Shown piece by piece: positions 1 through 54,116 of a stretch of DNA of 64,000 nt. Positions within the stretch are counted from its first letter, which is position 1; each line of letters starts with the position of its first letter. The translations under genes and the position numbers were made by a program. Under the pieces are notes generated by a model. The model saw only the letters and a program-made list of their open reading frames with translations. It was not told where the DNA came from and searched no databases. The stretch comes from Elysia chlorotica. Taxonomy: Eukaryota > Mollusca > Gastropoda > Plakobranchidae. Where the stretch lies: NCBI GenBank assembly GCA_003991915.1, contig RQTK01000019.1:739092-803091 (forward strand), written 5' to 3'.

Positions 1-29
1 TAATAATAATAATAATAATAATAATAATA
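1..29. repeat. (TAA)n microsatellite
   Basis: Nearly ten perfect TAA units at the window edge, followed by a T/G-rich low-complexity stretch to about 120. Confidence 0.95.
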
Positions 30-2691
30 TTGCATTATTGTTTTTGTTTGTTGTTGTTTTCGTTGTTTGTTTGTTTTTGTTTTTTTGTTTTTTTTTGTTG
101 CCTGTTTTATTTTGTTGTTGTTTTTAATTGGTCAGGCGTGAATAAGATTTCCAAATGTTAATCTATGTGAGAACAACAGTTCAACCTCGTAAAGAAGTCG
201 TTTTCAAAATAACAAAAAGTTACTTGGACTTTATCCTCACCGTTTGTGACAATACGTATGAATTGCCATGGGACATTTCTTGTGTACAAAAATAAATCTC
301 GCTTGTGTAATTCCTTAACTTGGTTTGTTATTGTTGTTGTTTTTTAACGCTGTTGTTTTTGTTGTTTTTACTCCGATTGTGAGTTTAGGTCTCCACAACC
401 CGCAGTATCAATTATCAACAGTGACGTGGCATTTTGTGACCCAAGTCGCGGAGGTGGTCTTTAGGTGGGCCTAGACCTATGTAATCCTATAATAATATAA
501 GCTTAGTTAAAATATTTCCATGCTTATTTTGTTGTTTTTGTGCTGGTCTGTTAGTAAAGCGGGGCATTAAAGTGGTACCGTACGCTAAGTGTAAACAGTA
601 TTTTTTTCTCTTGTTTGCAATAACCATTGAGTCAACATACGAAGAGCTTTTATCTCTTATGCATGTAGCAAAGGTTGAGTAGAATACGTATAGCTTTATC
701 TTTCATCAAATAACGTTTAGCTTATATCTTCTCTTTCTGCAGTATCCATTGAGTCAAAATAATTATGTTAAGGTAAATTTTTATATTCCATGCCTGCAAT
801 ATTCATTGAGTCAAAATACTGTCATGTAGATTTAATCTTTATATCTGTATCATGCAAGTCAAAATACAGTGCTTTTATCTTCCATGCCTGCAATATACAT
901 CAAGTCAAAACACAACGAGGGTATTTTAAATACCGGTACTTGTACACATGTACAAGGTATTCACTCATCTCACCACTGACAATAGTGCAACTATCAACGA
1001 TTCTAGGATAGTCATAGCTGCAATAAAAGTATATTTACGCTACGCAAGCTGTGAGCTGAAAGTGTCGGCAGTGAGCGAGGCTATCTTATTGATATCCACA
1101 GTTGTGACCTTGTGAGCCAACATGATACACAGCTGACAGATACTACTGAGAAAGTCGATACATTATAACAATGTTAACGCACAAATATTTTATTGTCATT
1201 TACTGTGATCTGTCGGGGGAGGGGGGGGGGCGTGGGGCGAACTGACGTTTGTGGTAGAGCGTTAGTCTCCCAATCGGGAGATCCTTAATTACAGACCCTT
1301 TATTGGCCAAAAATGATTTTGTCCGATTTGGTCCCCTACAAGTTGGGTCGTTCTCAGTATAATGTGATCGACTGAGACAGGAGTCATTATATTCCTGCAC
1401 TTTCTCTGTTTGACTGCAAGTAAAATAATTGTCAAATGTTAAACTTGGGACCCTCCATAACATAACATATTTATAGTGCTAACGTTGGAAGCTGAGCAAC
1501 AAACTCAACCTAACTCAACTCAGCTGTTATTGGTCTCTCTAAGGTCTATATACACGCATAGAGTTGAACTTAAAGACAGCTCTAGACCCAGATGTAGGTT
1601 TATCTCTATCGACCTTTTCTTGAAATGAACTCATATTTTGTTGAATGCTGATGGTTTAGACATGAAAGTAAGACTTGTTTTATCCAGTGATGATGCACTT
1701 CATTCAACCAGTAGCGAACCTAACGCCTGTGGATATCGCAAAGGATCGATACCGACGGCCGTTTGCATCGTAGTTGAATAAATTTGGTGACATAATTATA
1801 TATTCGAATTTTCTATCCATATGACTATGAGTAGCATCTACTCTGGAAAGAGAAGAAAACCTGATACACATCATTCTTTTTTACAGCTTTATTGTCATAC
1901 ATTGGCAGATTTTTTTATCAAGAATGTTACCCACCATCCACGTTATTATGACATTTATGGAAAAGGTATTCCATTTTCAAAAGAACAAAAAATATTTTTG
2001 ATGCACTGTGCGGTATCGTGTAAGTTTCCTATCTTCTTTGAACTAGGAATGGCGGATCACAATATAAAATCCCAACAAATCCTACATGCGGCATACACAA
2101 GGGTGTGGACTTCAATACACAGTAATGCACCATGGTTGTACATGTAACTCTGCCAGCAAAAAATAACGCCAGTGATCCCCATTTTTTACGATGTCTCGAA
2201 TAACGCTAACTGTTGGAATTGCGGGAGGTTTGACAATCCCTGTTTTTTCTCTCAATTTGCACCTATTATTTTATTTTGGAAATAACGAGAGCCAAAATTA
2301 GATAACCATGCTAATAACAAGAAGAGTGAGAATAGATCTGCTCTAAACTCATTCCGTGCATACGATTTTTTAGAAAAATTAAGAAAGTTGCCAAAATTAA
2401 TTAATAGGTTAGGCTTAACGTCTTATTTTGGCAGCTCAAACCCACATGTCCCAATTTAGTCACTCTCCCTACACCGCTGACAAAAGTGACATTAGCCATC
2501 ACCCCAACTTCCCTTACAGGCACCGAACTTTTGTTCTGTAATCAAAGTAAACAAAGCTGCATAGTGCACCGCTAGACAGTGGAACAGCCAAGTCCATTCC
2601 TAGTACAGTACTGTTTTATAATCCCTAATTCGCAAGAGAGATGGTGCTGGTGATATTGTACTAATTGTACACGTACACTCTCTCCCTACAG
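30..2691. other. Probable intron or upstream region of the + strand gene
   Basis: It holds one SINE and otherwise low-complexity AT-rich sequence. A 108-codon frame at 1821-2147 has AT-rich codon use unlike the GC-rich terminal exon and is not supported as a gene. Confidence 0.4.
1238..1510 (+). repeat. tRNA-headed SINE
   Basis: The head gtggtagagcgttagtctcc has a tRNA A-box and an anticodon-arm-like hairpin (tctcc/ggaga). The body has gactgagacaggagtcat and the 3' end tagtgctaacgttgg then acaaactcaacc. It is the same family as the copies at 51533 and 55938. Confidence 0.75.
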
Positions 2692-3013
2692 GATGTACCT
2701 TACAGTGCTGGTGATCCTGTACCAGTGGTGTGTGCAGGTCCTGTCTCGGCTGCTGGCGCCCCTCCAGCCCGCGCTGGACCAGGCGAGGAAGGTGCCCAAG
2801 CAGGACATCAGCCTGCAGGGCATTGTCTACCAGTACATGCGCCTGGTCTTCCTCCTGCTGCTCTACTTCTCCCCTTGGCTGGTCCGCCTGGGTCAGTACG
2901 TCCTGAACCCGCTGAAGAAACTCCGCGACTGGGCCGTGGACTACGTGGACGGCCCGCTAGAGGACGCCGCGGCGACCAATGGGAAGCCCACGCTTGCGCA
3001 CGCTGAGGATTAG
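2692..3013 (+). CDS. Terminal exon of an unrecognised membrane protein gene
   Basis: About 106 codons open from a good acceptor (tctctccctacag) to TAG. The frame passes through ATG at 2693, so this is either the last coding exon (preferred) or a start at its edge. It shows two hydrophobic stretches, near residues 1-23 (MYLTVLVILYQWCVQVLSRL) and 44-70 (YMRLVFLLLLYFSPWLVRLG), then a polar acidic tail ending LAHAED. It is strikingly GC-rich (strong G/C third positions) against AT-rich surroundings, a coding signature. Poly(A) signals follow within 140 bp. I do not recognise the family; upstream exons must lie further left, probably outside the window. Confidence 0.7.
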
Positions 3014-3085
3014 ACCTAAGCCTAGGCTAGGGGTCCAAAGTGCAATGAGGCTGTAGTTAAAACTTGTCATAATAACAAGTCATTC

Positions 3086-3091
3086 AATAAA
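3086..3091 (+). terminator. Poly(A) signal AATAAA
   Basis: AATAAA 73 bp after the stop of the + strand terminal exon. A second AATAAA lies at 3149-3154, followed by an A-rich run. Transcription here converges with eIF4G. Confidence 0.55.
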
Positions 3092-3439
3092 GAAGGTCGG
3101 ATACGGTGGTTTACGTTGTATCAGCGGAAAATGGTTGGTTCCGTTGAAAATAAAATGTAAAATTTAAAAAAAAAAATAATAATAATTTAAAAAAAAAACA
3201 ATAAAAAAGGGCGGTGGTGGTGAGGTGGGGGTGGGAATCAATTGCAAAAAAGATGCAAGTATAAGTTCATAACATTATTAAAGAACACTTGGATAGCATT
3301 TCAATCTTGATCATGGAATTTAACGTAATGCAAAAATGAAACTAAGTTCGCCAATAACAAAAGATGGCATATAGATTAGATTTAGAATCTTGACAACTTA
3401 TACTCATTGCATTGTGAAGGATACTAACGCATTTAAATG

Positions 3440-3464
3440 CACACACACACACACACACACACAC
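3440..3464. repeat. (CA)n microsatellite
   Basis: About 12 perfect CA units. Confidence 0.95.
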
Positions 3465-5663
3465 TCCTATAGTAATGTAGACATAATCATTACACCAATC
3501 ATGTAGAAAGATTCAAATGTTTGAGGTTTTGGAAATTAAGTTTGCCATCCACTTATGCTGCCTATAGTCTAAAACGAATGGAAGTGAACCAATTTTGCAA
3601 CTACCATTACTTCATTGGTTTATTGTGGAAGCACCCGTTGGTTTTCTATGTTTTCTTGTGGGTTTTTTTTTTATTATCTTTTAATGGTATGTGTGTTTGT
3701 TTTTGTTTATATGGTTTTCACTGTGTGTGTGCTTGTTGTTGTTTTTTTTTTGTTTTTTGTTTTTTTTTTGCCAAAAGTATTTGAGACATAATACTTTAGG
3801 TCCGAAATAAAGAGTAGAAATGTAGCGATTTTAGGTTGAAACGATGTACGTTAAAATCATCCATTGTAATTAAAACTTGAATGAATGATGGAGTCCGTGC
3901 AGCGAAATTAAAAACAAGGGAGTACATTAGAAAATTAACCATTGAAAACGAAGCATATTATGGTTTTGTTTTACATAAACAAGAAACCCTCTCGATATCA
4001 AGAAGTTCTTTGGTGCAGCGCGAGATATCTGGCGACGCTAGATATTAAACCTGCCGGCGGACTGTGGCTCGTGTCACCTTGGGTGATGACAGGGCAGCAC
4101 CTTTTGATATTGCTCCAGGCGGAGTTAAAAATATTGAGTCAAAAAAAGTTTTTCAGCACTCGAATCGTAAAACAAATTACATGTACTTACTAGTGATCAG
4201 CGACTCAATGGTGATAAAATTCACGCGGGGATAGCCCAGTAATGCCAAACCACGAAGTTTGAATTACTGTTGTGTTTTGTTCTGTTCACCATTTCCCACT
4301 TGGCCCATGCCTGCATTTTGGAAACTCGGTGAAAGTTTCAGCAGGTCCACTTCATTATAAACATCTAGATCTAGACCTAGCTCCTCAGAAATCAGGGCCG
4401 TTTTATTTTTCCAATAGGCCTACTATAACATTATTTTGTAGTTCATAAACTAGGACTAGCTTATGGTCTATTGATAAAAGAGAATGCACTGCACTTTATT
4501 GTCTATCACCCAAGTACACGTGTAGCTTGAGTGAGCCATTTTATTGGCGTTTGAATTTCGCGCAAAAGAGCAACAACAGCAGTCCATGGGCTGGCAATGT
4601 GAACGGGCCCTCTCTCATCGACAGTCAGTCAGGCGTTTACCCAGATCGAAGGCCTGGCACAGTGGCAGTTCAACTTTGTCGATGAATTAACTGTTAATGT
4701 AAAGGCATGGAACTAAGAGCTTTGTTGTTTCCTCGGCTGCTACAGAGTTAGTTATGTTTTTTTCATTTTCTTATCTCCAGAAGTTCAATTTTTGTTAAAT
4801 TCAGCACAGTATTGGGCCAATAGAGGATACATTGTAATATTTAATATATTTGTGCATATTCATTAGAACCGCAGGCTCCCCTACATGACTGTGCAAGTAT
4901 AATTTAGTACAAGAGAATTAAGATGTATCGTTGCCGTACATGTATAATGTTTTGTTGTTTTTTTTTCAAGAAAAATGTGAAGAGCACAGGAAAAAAACGG
5001 TAGTCACAGATTCTATATTTTGAGGACATTCAATTTTAAAATTTGAAAGGCTATATTTCTGTCACAGGATACTGTTTTAAAAGACCTCTTGTGTGTGACT
5101 ACCGTCGTTTTTCTCCTGTACACTTCACGTGTAGTGTATGGTTGTGTGTGTAAGTTGAGGTGGAGGGGCCTGGCCAGCTGTAGGGCTGGCTGACACGCTT
5201 TAATCTCCTCTGTTTGTGGCGCCCTCAACCTCTCTTCACATCAACACAACACTAAGGTATAAATACCGTTAGTCAAAAATGATTGCCTCGCTGAGGTTTA
5301 AACTTAAATAAAAGAGGCAAAAATGATCATTAAAAATGTTTCATACTTTAAAGACAAGGGATACTATCCCACGCCGTGCAATTTCATTTCCTTATTTTCC
5401 GGCGTCAACGTCGTTTTCGCTGCTTGTTTGTTTCTATCTAGACAGAGAAGCGTCTATGATGTACTCTATAATTGTTAATCTTTGACTGTGCTGTTGTTTT
5501 TTTCTCTATATTAATTTGATTGTGGGCTTTTTTTTTTTTTCAAAAGATGCAAGTTTTCTAGTAAATGTACGAGGAGAAGAGTAAGAATTTGCCTGTGTTT
5601 TTTTTACGAAAAAGAGGGAGGGAGAGATTGAAACAGAGAGATAGGGGCGAGACAACGGGAGTG

Positions 5664-5668
<5 letters not shown>

Positions 5669-5728
<60 letters not shown>
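5669..5728. repeat. (GA)n microsatellite
   Basis: About 30 GA units followed by a poly-G run. It accounts for the Arg/Glu and Ser/Leu pseudo-frames around it. Confidence 0.97.
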
Positions 5729-5731
<3 letters not shown>

Positions 5732-8349
5732 GGGGGGGGGTTCTTGAAACTGGCATTATTCATACATTTTCGGAGGAGAAAAAAAACCCTTTTAAAAAAA
5801 ACGAATCACTCTTTTACATCAATTATAATTTGAGTTAGTCATATAATACATGTACATGTATGATGTATACATATCTTTTGTAAACCCTGATTAAACTAAT
5901 AAGTAATATGTACCAATCTGAGATATTTTGCTTTATCAATTACCATGTTCGCTTAAGTACTTTTCATTGTTTGTTAGTCCATATAAGAATTAAGGTAATA
6001 AACCTTTATTCTAGTTACCATTACGAATGAAGATTGGACAAGTTTTTTCATGGCATGAAGGTAACTTGGAAAGTCTTGAGACTGGATGACATTTATGACA
6101 ATAAGGATGACAACAGCGATGACGACGGTAGAGATCTTTTTTGTATTGTTTTTTTTTTCTTTGGGGGTCGGGACGCATTATCAATCAATTTTATGGATTC
6201 AATGTACATTCAATATTTTGAGAGAGTGCCAAAGCTGGAGTGACTTGGCTGCGGATCTAGAATGGAATATACACAGGTATTTTTTGTGCACTATGCATTG
6301 AGTTGTCAAGCCTGTTCATAAATTTTTGCAAGGTTATATAGTATGAATGAGCCAAATACAAAGACCTGGCTTTTCTATTTAAAAAATTAGTAATGTCATA
6401 ATTGGGTTGGAAACAGGACGAAATAAAAAATTAAATCGTCAAATTAAGCATCAGGACGAAGCAATTAAGTATGTCCAATTTTAGGAAATTTTGATTTATC
6501 AGATATCAAATTAAGTGGAGTGCACTGTATAGCATTAGCAAATAAGTTTTAAATTAGATATTTAACAAGTGGAGCTGAGAGGCAAGTTAGGTCTGCCATG
6601 TCAATTTAGATAGGAAACACACATTTTGTAAAACAACTCCAAAGCAATCTGTGCATTTACTACATCTTTGGCCTCGCCCATTGCGTATCCCACTTCATCA
6701 AATACATGTTCAACAAATCTGTGTCAATCTGTCTCTCTGTAAAAGTTAAAATATTGTTATGAAGGTTAAATTTTATTTTTCCTAGCAAGATAAGAATAGT
6801 CAACTGGTCCTATTGATAAGTATATTATGTACCAATATACACTGTTCTGGTACCTCTTCCAAAGAACGTTTCTTTCCTATTTGAAAGGCTCAGACAATCT
6901 CACATTAAGTAATGTACAGACTTCCCAGTAGCTATAGCCTTTCTGCACCTCTCTGAAAATATGTCTATGTGGGAGGGAAAAGCGAGGGAAATTATTGTGT
7001 TAGTGGTGAAAGTTGCTAAGATTTTCTTTTAAAATAGCAAAAAGTTGTAAAATCAAAAAGTCGCCATATGACGAAACGTTACAATAAAAAGTTGGTATCA
7101 CTACTTTCTGGGGGGACAGAATGTAGGCTCGCAAACAATATAAGAAAGGAATGCAAGGCAAGTGTTAGAGGTTTTTTTTTTAATAAGATTTTTTTTTTCT
7201 TTTTTTTTTTCCAAAAATTATTTTTTTTTTTTTCAAATTACTTTCATTATGTACAAAACCAGAGGAAAACATACATTTGCATAAAATTATGCACAACTTA
7301 CATAATAAGAATCAATGAAGACCACCTCATGCATTATGGAATAAAGAATTTTCATACTTTCCAAAGAGAGAAATATGATCATGACTTATTGACTCTCATT
7401 CAGTCAAAGTCAAAAGAAAACTAGCGATCACATAAACTTCCACCTTCAGTGAAACACATTTCATCTCAAACTCAACTGCTGAGGGGGAAAATCCGTACCT
7501 TATCTAAAATATTCAGAACAACTATCAGACTCTCTTGTTCCACAACCCTATCAATTCATGCACTTTCAAAGTAGTTCAAAAAAAGACAGAAAAAAAAGTA
7601 AAGAAAAATCTCGCCTCAAATCATCCAATACCATCACCATTTAAAAAGTTCAATTTTTTGCCGGTGTAATTATTCTTAAATAGTGCAGAATTCAGACATT
7701 TAGTAGCCATACTATACATTTTGCAATAATTGACAATATAATACTTTTAACAAATCATCATCATCAACATATCAGGAAATAAATAAACTATGTACAAATC
7801 ATCTCTTGCTATATACAACGCACAAGCTTCTGCTTTATGTCGAACCAGGGTGGCCCATAACACACACACACTTAAAGACAAATCTATGCCCAATCAACAC
7901 CAGGCTGAGCGCATAGAGCAATAATTAAAATACCAACAGTGGAATCCCTTAAATGGGATACGTCAGAATGTCTCTGTAAGACATTTGCACTCAGCAATCT
8001 TTCTACACACACACACAATTACGCACTAACCATACCAGGATATCTGTGAATAAATACATGATCATTGGACACAAGTGTCACATTGCCTCAAAATGCACCC
8101 TAAAAAAAAAAGCCACATATCAGACGTTCCATAATAAGAAGTAGAATAGTAAAGCAGTTCAAATCAAAGTCATCGGGTACCCTGGAATGATTGTTAAGGC
8201 ATGCAGAGCAAGTGGCAACTCAATTTGAAAAGAATATAAGCAAAAACTATATTTTAAGAACAAAGGGGAAAAAAGAAAAGAAATAACAGTGACAAAACAA
8301 TCCCAATATTTTTTTTGAGCTGACTTTTTGTTTTGAAAAAAAAAATCTT

Positions 8350-9848
8350 ATTTTTTTTTTATTCCTCCCTTTAACATGGTATGCAGTAAATAATTTTTAA
8401 AAAAATGACAAGACCCCAAAACCATGATTATATGAATTCATACACACAAAACTAAATGCATGCTCTAATAATATTCCATACATGCATCTGTTTATTTCAT
8501 GAGATAACTATACTCATGTTTTGTTTTTTGTTTTTCTGCAATTACAGATTTGGCAATCTCTCAAAGAAGCCCTTCATTAAGTTGGAGACAAACTTTTCAC
8601 ACGCTCCACCAAAACATATTTTATACCAGCAATGGCCTGTTTGAATATACTGAGTTAAAAGTCAAAAGGTGGTAACAGTATAATCCTTGTTATTGGTACA
8701 ATGCCATACAGATTTGATTTAGGTGCCATTAGTCTGCTCAAATTATTGGAGATCATACTGGTACTATGCACCACCTATTATTCAGAGCTGGAGTCTAGTG
8801 AAATAATTCAGGGGATTAAGTTGTCTGTTAACCCAATTCTAGACAAACACACACACAGTACACACACAAAAATGTTCTCTTGCATAGTAAAAAAAAAAAA
8901 AAATAGGGATCTCACAAACTTACTTGGCTTCTTTGAAAAAAATTATTAGGAAGGGCATCCATACTTATTCATGCAATTTTCATTCAATCAAAAATATACT
9001 TTATGTACACCATCACTTTTAGTGAAGTAGAACATTATTGTTATATTTGAAAATAAGCATATATGGAAAAATAATTCCAAATTTCTTCCTTTTTTTTATG
9101 GGTTGCTTTCACTCATTGTTTTTTAAGAAAAACTCAACCCTAACTAGTGCCTTAGGTTTAACGCACAATCAAAATATATCATTCCCTATTTAAATGAATG
9201 AAACATTGGTTAAAATGATAACTTGCAGTTCATTTGTCTTAATTTATCTACTTCGGCTATATTGTTTCAAATTTTTCAAATGTGCATGCTTCTTGCACAC
9301 TTTTTCCTTTCACCTAGATCTCTTGAACCAAGAAGGGATTGATTAAAACCACATATTTTTTAATGCCAGTAACAAATTTATACAGTGGAAACCTCATAGG
9401 CCGACGGCTGATAATTCAAAGCTCTCATACATAGAATTTTGCAGACCTTTTCACCCTTGGGCTTGTCGGTTAGAATTATGGTTTTGCAGTCTTTCTAGTT
9501 TCGATTTTTTTTTTAATGGTAAAATCTGCTAAGGATAAATAAATAAAATTAATTGTTGGGGGGTAAATGTAGTATATCAGTTATGTCCTTACGTGATTTT
9601 AATTCCCGTATCATGTTTTAATCCATTTTCCGACAAACGCAATTAAGATTTCCACTATATATAGTTTCTGTCTAAAAAAAACAACCAACAAACAAGCAGC
9701 CTGCAAGCCTTTCCCCTCTATGTATCAGAAATTAAATGTAAGGCATGGTGACACTCAAGCTTGTCAATCAAAATCTATATATAGGCTAAAAACCTAAAAC
9801 AATAGCACTATACAGAGGCAAACACAGATGTCTAAGTTTCAGCTACCC
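8350..9848 (-). other. Probable eIF4G 3' UTR
   Basis: AT-rich sequence without coding signal directly after the eIF4G stop. On the minus strand AATAAA occurs at 8491-8496 and 8358-8363; either could serve cleavage. The real end cannot be fixed from sequence alone, and AT-rich sequence continues to about 7000. Confidence 0.45.
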
Positions 9849-50913
<41,065 letters not shown>

Positions 50914-51532
50914 CTGCATTAAGGAAAGCACGATTTATATCACGATTTTAAATTCATAATTTAACATAAATCCTGTTAAGCTTAATTATATGACTAAGTA
51001 CATAATTTTTAGGCCAAAAAACGCATGCATCTTATATTATTCCCTTATTATAAATGTTTTAATTAAATGTGACAAGGAGTGCCTCAAAATATATCAAGAT
51101 TTGATCTGCTGCTTCTGCAGCCGTATAAATGTTTACTTTAAAATCACGAAAGGTCTTTTCCCTGGCTAGAACTACCTGTCGGCACAGGCAGGGTTTGTCT
51201 CTTCGTGGACCGGTTGTTCTCTTTGCAATTTGCAATAAAGTATCAGTTCGAAGTCAAAACCTTCTTGAAAATGGTGTATCGTAAGCTACTTATCTAGCGG
51301 GGAAACAAAACGAAATACGTGTTTATAATGCACAACCATACTTTTAAGGAGCCACGGGCGGTCACAGAAGCAAAAAGGTCTGTCGAGGGCTACTTTCGAA
51401 GCCCAGCGCCGGCGCTCTCTGAACTGCGGAGTCTGTCCACCTCTATCGGCACTAACGATAAACTATAATGTAAAATACACGACGGAGATGAAGAACAGAC
51501 AGAAAGCCTGTCTATCCTATGAGAGTTGTTGG

Positions 51533-51776
51533 GAGTTGAGTTGATCTAACGTCCAACAACAGCACTATAAAGGCTATATTGTGGACGATCTCCAAGACTG
51601 AAGTCGACAATTGTATGTACTGCCACACACGAGACAGGGTGGGGATACCATGACTCCTGTCTCAGCCGGTCACATTAAACGGACACCGACCCAACAGTAG
51701 GAGGTGAAATCGCTAGGGCTCGAATCCGGACCTTTTGCGTAGGAAGCCGATGTTCTACTCCAGGACCACCTCGCTT
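51533..51776 (-). repeat. tRNA-headed SINE, best-preserved copy
   Basis: About 244 bp. The reverse complement starts with a tRNA-like head (GGTGGTCCTGGAGTAGAACA) and a B-box-like GGATTCGAGCCC, then the shared body, and ends with the family's GTTGGACGTTAGATCAACTC tail. Confidence 0.8.
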
Positions 51777-54090
51777 ATGAGAAGTTGTGAGCCAACATTT
51801 CTCAGCGGCGCAATTATCATTTCATCATCATCATCACGACGACTATAAGACTACGCCGGTTCGCAGGCCGAGTAAGTGCCGACAATTGCACCAACCAGCT
51901 GTCACCCCGACCCACCCCAGAACAGCAACACACAACACTCAAGTCATTACAATTTGCATACGCCTAAACACAACCTAGCTGCACATGTATACAGTATTGT
52001 TATTTAGTTATCTTTATGTCCCTTTTAAAGGACCACAGAGAGGTAATATAATACCTATTTTGTAGACCGGAAGTAAAATATCAAGCGGTAAGAATGATCA
52101 GATGGCGTTTATTCTGATTTTGTGAAACCCAATACATATCTAGAGTCACCAGCGCGGATAATGCAAACAGAACTACGAGCAACATAACTTTTTAAAGATA
52201 GGCAAAGCTAAAAAAAAACCCACAAGAATGGGTCAGAATAAAAGATGAAAAGACTAAACTTTCTGAAGATAATTAATTAAAGACCGAAGCGTGTGAACTC
52301 CAAAATGTGTCTTGTTGAAAGTTACTGTAGCTCAAAAGGGGAAAATCAACGCATACTCTAAGGGCCTAAAACTCGACAATACGAATAAGAAAAGAAGAAA
52401 AATGGGGGGGGGGGGGGCTTGAACCACCGGCCTTGATTAAAAATGAATACATGTACACATGACAATACAGTAATATCTCGTTACTACCGTACAGACACAT
52501 ATATCTATCATAAAATCCGAGGGTCATAATTAAGTACACAGTGTACACACGCGCTTCCAAATCTTTGATGGTTAACAATGAATGAATGAAACTTCTCGCA
52601 GTAATATACTGACCTGACTATTATTTAATAAAAACAAACAACAACAACAAAAATATGAATGAATCTGTCTATCCCTAAATGTATACGGATCACTCGGCCT
52701 GCGTTGTTATAATAATTTGGGGAGGGGGGGTCTGCAAGTGAAACTTTCATAGGCCTGATGGGATGTATACTAAAGTACAGTGCCTTGCTACACACACAGC
52801 GATGCCCGCCGGCATGTCAAGTTCAATCTACACTGAGCCGTGCAGCAGTGTGATGAGTACAGCTACACACTTCTCATGGTAAAAAAAAAAACAGCGCAGC
52901 ACAAATTACCACTGGAGTGCTTGTGAGTGTGGTTTTTTCCTCAGTGTTGTGCGCAGGGCCTAGCGCAAAGTGGCTAACGGCATAAACGGCTATGCCGTTG
53001 AACCAATTTGATAATTATTTGATTTGGTAGATTACGAAATGCATGAAATCGTCTTTCAGGGCAAATTTGACCCTTCAATATTGCGAAAAATAAGAAAACA
53101 AAGAGAATATTGTGACTTATGAAAGAATTCAATCTAATGTGCTTTTAAATAGAATATCTATAAATCTATAAAGACAGGAAAAAAGGGCCTTGGGGGAGGG
53201 GGGGGGGGAGAAGCTGTATGTTTACGAATCCGGTAGGGGATTCAAATAATGGTGTCGAGACCGTGCACAATTAGTACCTTCGTCAAACTATAGTAGGCCT
53301 ACATGGAAAAAAGTGTTATGATGTTAGGGTCCGACAGGGCAATGACTGTTTGACCTCCTGACCAGGATGCACATGCCACACAGCGCGTCATCTATCCACT
53401 CGGGGCTGAAGCTAACCAGTGGACCGTGAACAACGAGCAGGAGAAAGAGCGAGGTGGGCACGTGACAACCCATTCAAAACACCAATGTGATACATTCTAC
53501 TTGCAGTACATGTACATTGTACAACATAACTATCTGCGCTGCACGGTTTGGACCATAGACCATAGCAAAACTTAGCGTTACCAGTATTGCAAGATGCACA
53601 CACTCAACATGTCAACGTTGAGGAAATTAAAGAGGCGGGTCAAAGGTGAAATAATGAAGTAGAGTCAAATGGAGAAAAAAACAAACCAAACATATTCTTG
53701 AAACTAATATATCCATTATAGGACCCAAATAATATCTTTAAAAAATAGAGGGTATGACGAATATAAGTCAACACATGCGTTTTATAATCAGGCTATATAG
53801 CAAAGGAATTTGAAACTACGAACGAGTCAAGAAAAAGCAAAAGAGTTCAGCGAGTAAATGTACGTAGACTTCGGTTATGTATGTTTAAACAAGACAACAT
53901 TGCAGATTACACTGTAAAAATAAAGTGTTATCACGCAAAAACACTTTTATATTATCATCATCGCCACGGGGATATGATTATGGCATAAAAATGACAAAAA
54001 GGAGATCGGTGTTACACATTAAAATGGGGTTTTACGTTTTTGCGTCATCTAACGGAAAGTAGAAAATAGGGTTGAAAGATCATCTCAAAT

Positions 54091-54116
54091 GTGTGTGTGT
54101 GTGTGTGTGTGTGTGT
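54091..54116. repeat. (GT)n microsatellite
   Basis: About 13 GT units followed by a G run. Confidence 0.95.

Larger units (their letters stand above)
3170..8349. other. Intergenic AT-rich stretch between convergent genes
   Basis: Apart from the CA and GA microsatellites and many homopolymer runs I see no gene, RNA gene or recognisable element. Short frames here are broken by A/T runs and have no splice support. Confidence 0.5.

Noticed and set aside
1245-1320. tRNA gene
   Set aside because: The tRNA-like head continues into a SINE body found at many places, and no complete cloverleaf is seen. Same for 51720-51776 and 55940-56000.
1821-2147. 108-codon plus-strand frame
   Set aside because: AT-rich codon use, no splice links, no recognisable motif; probably chance.
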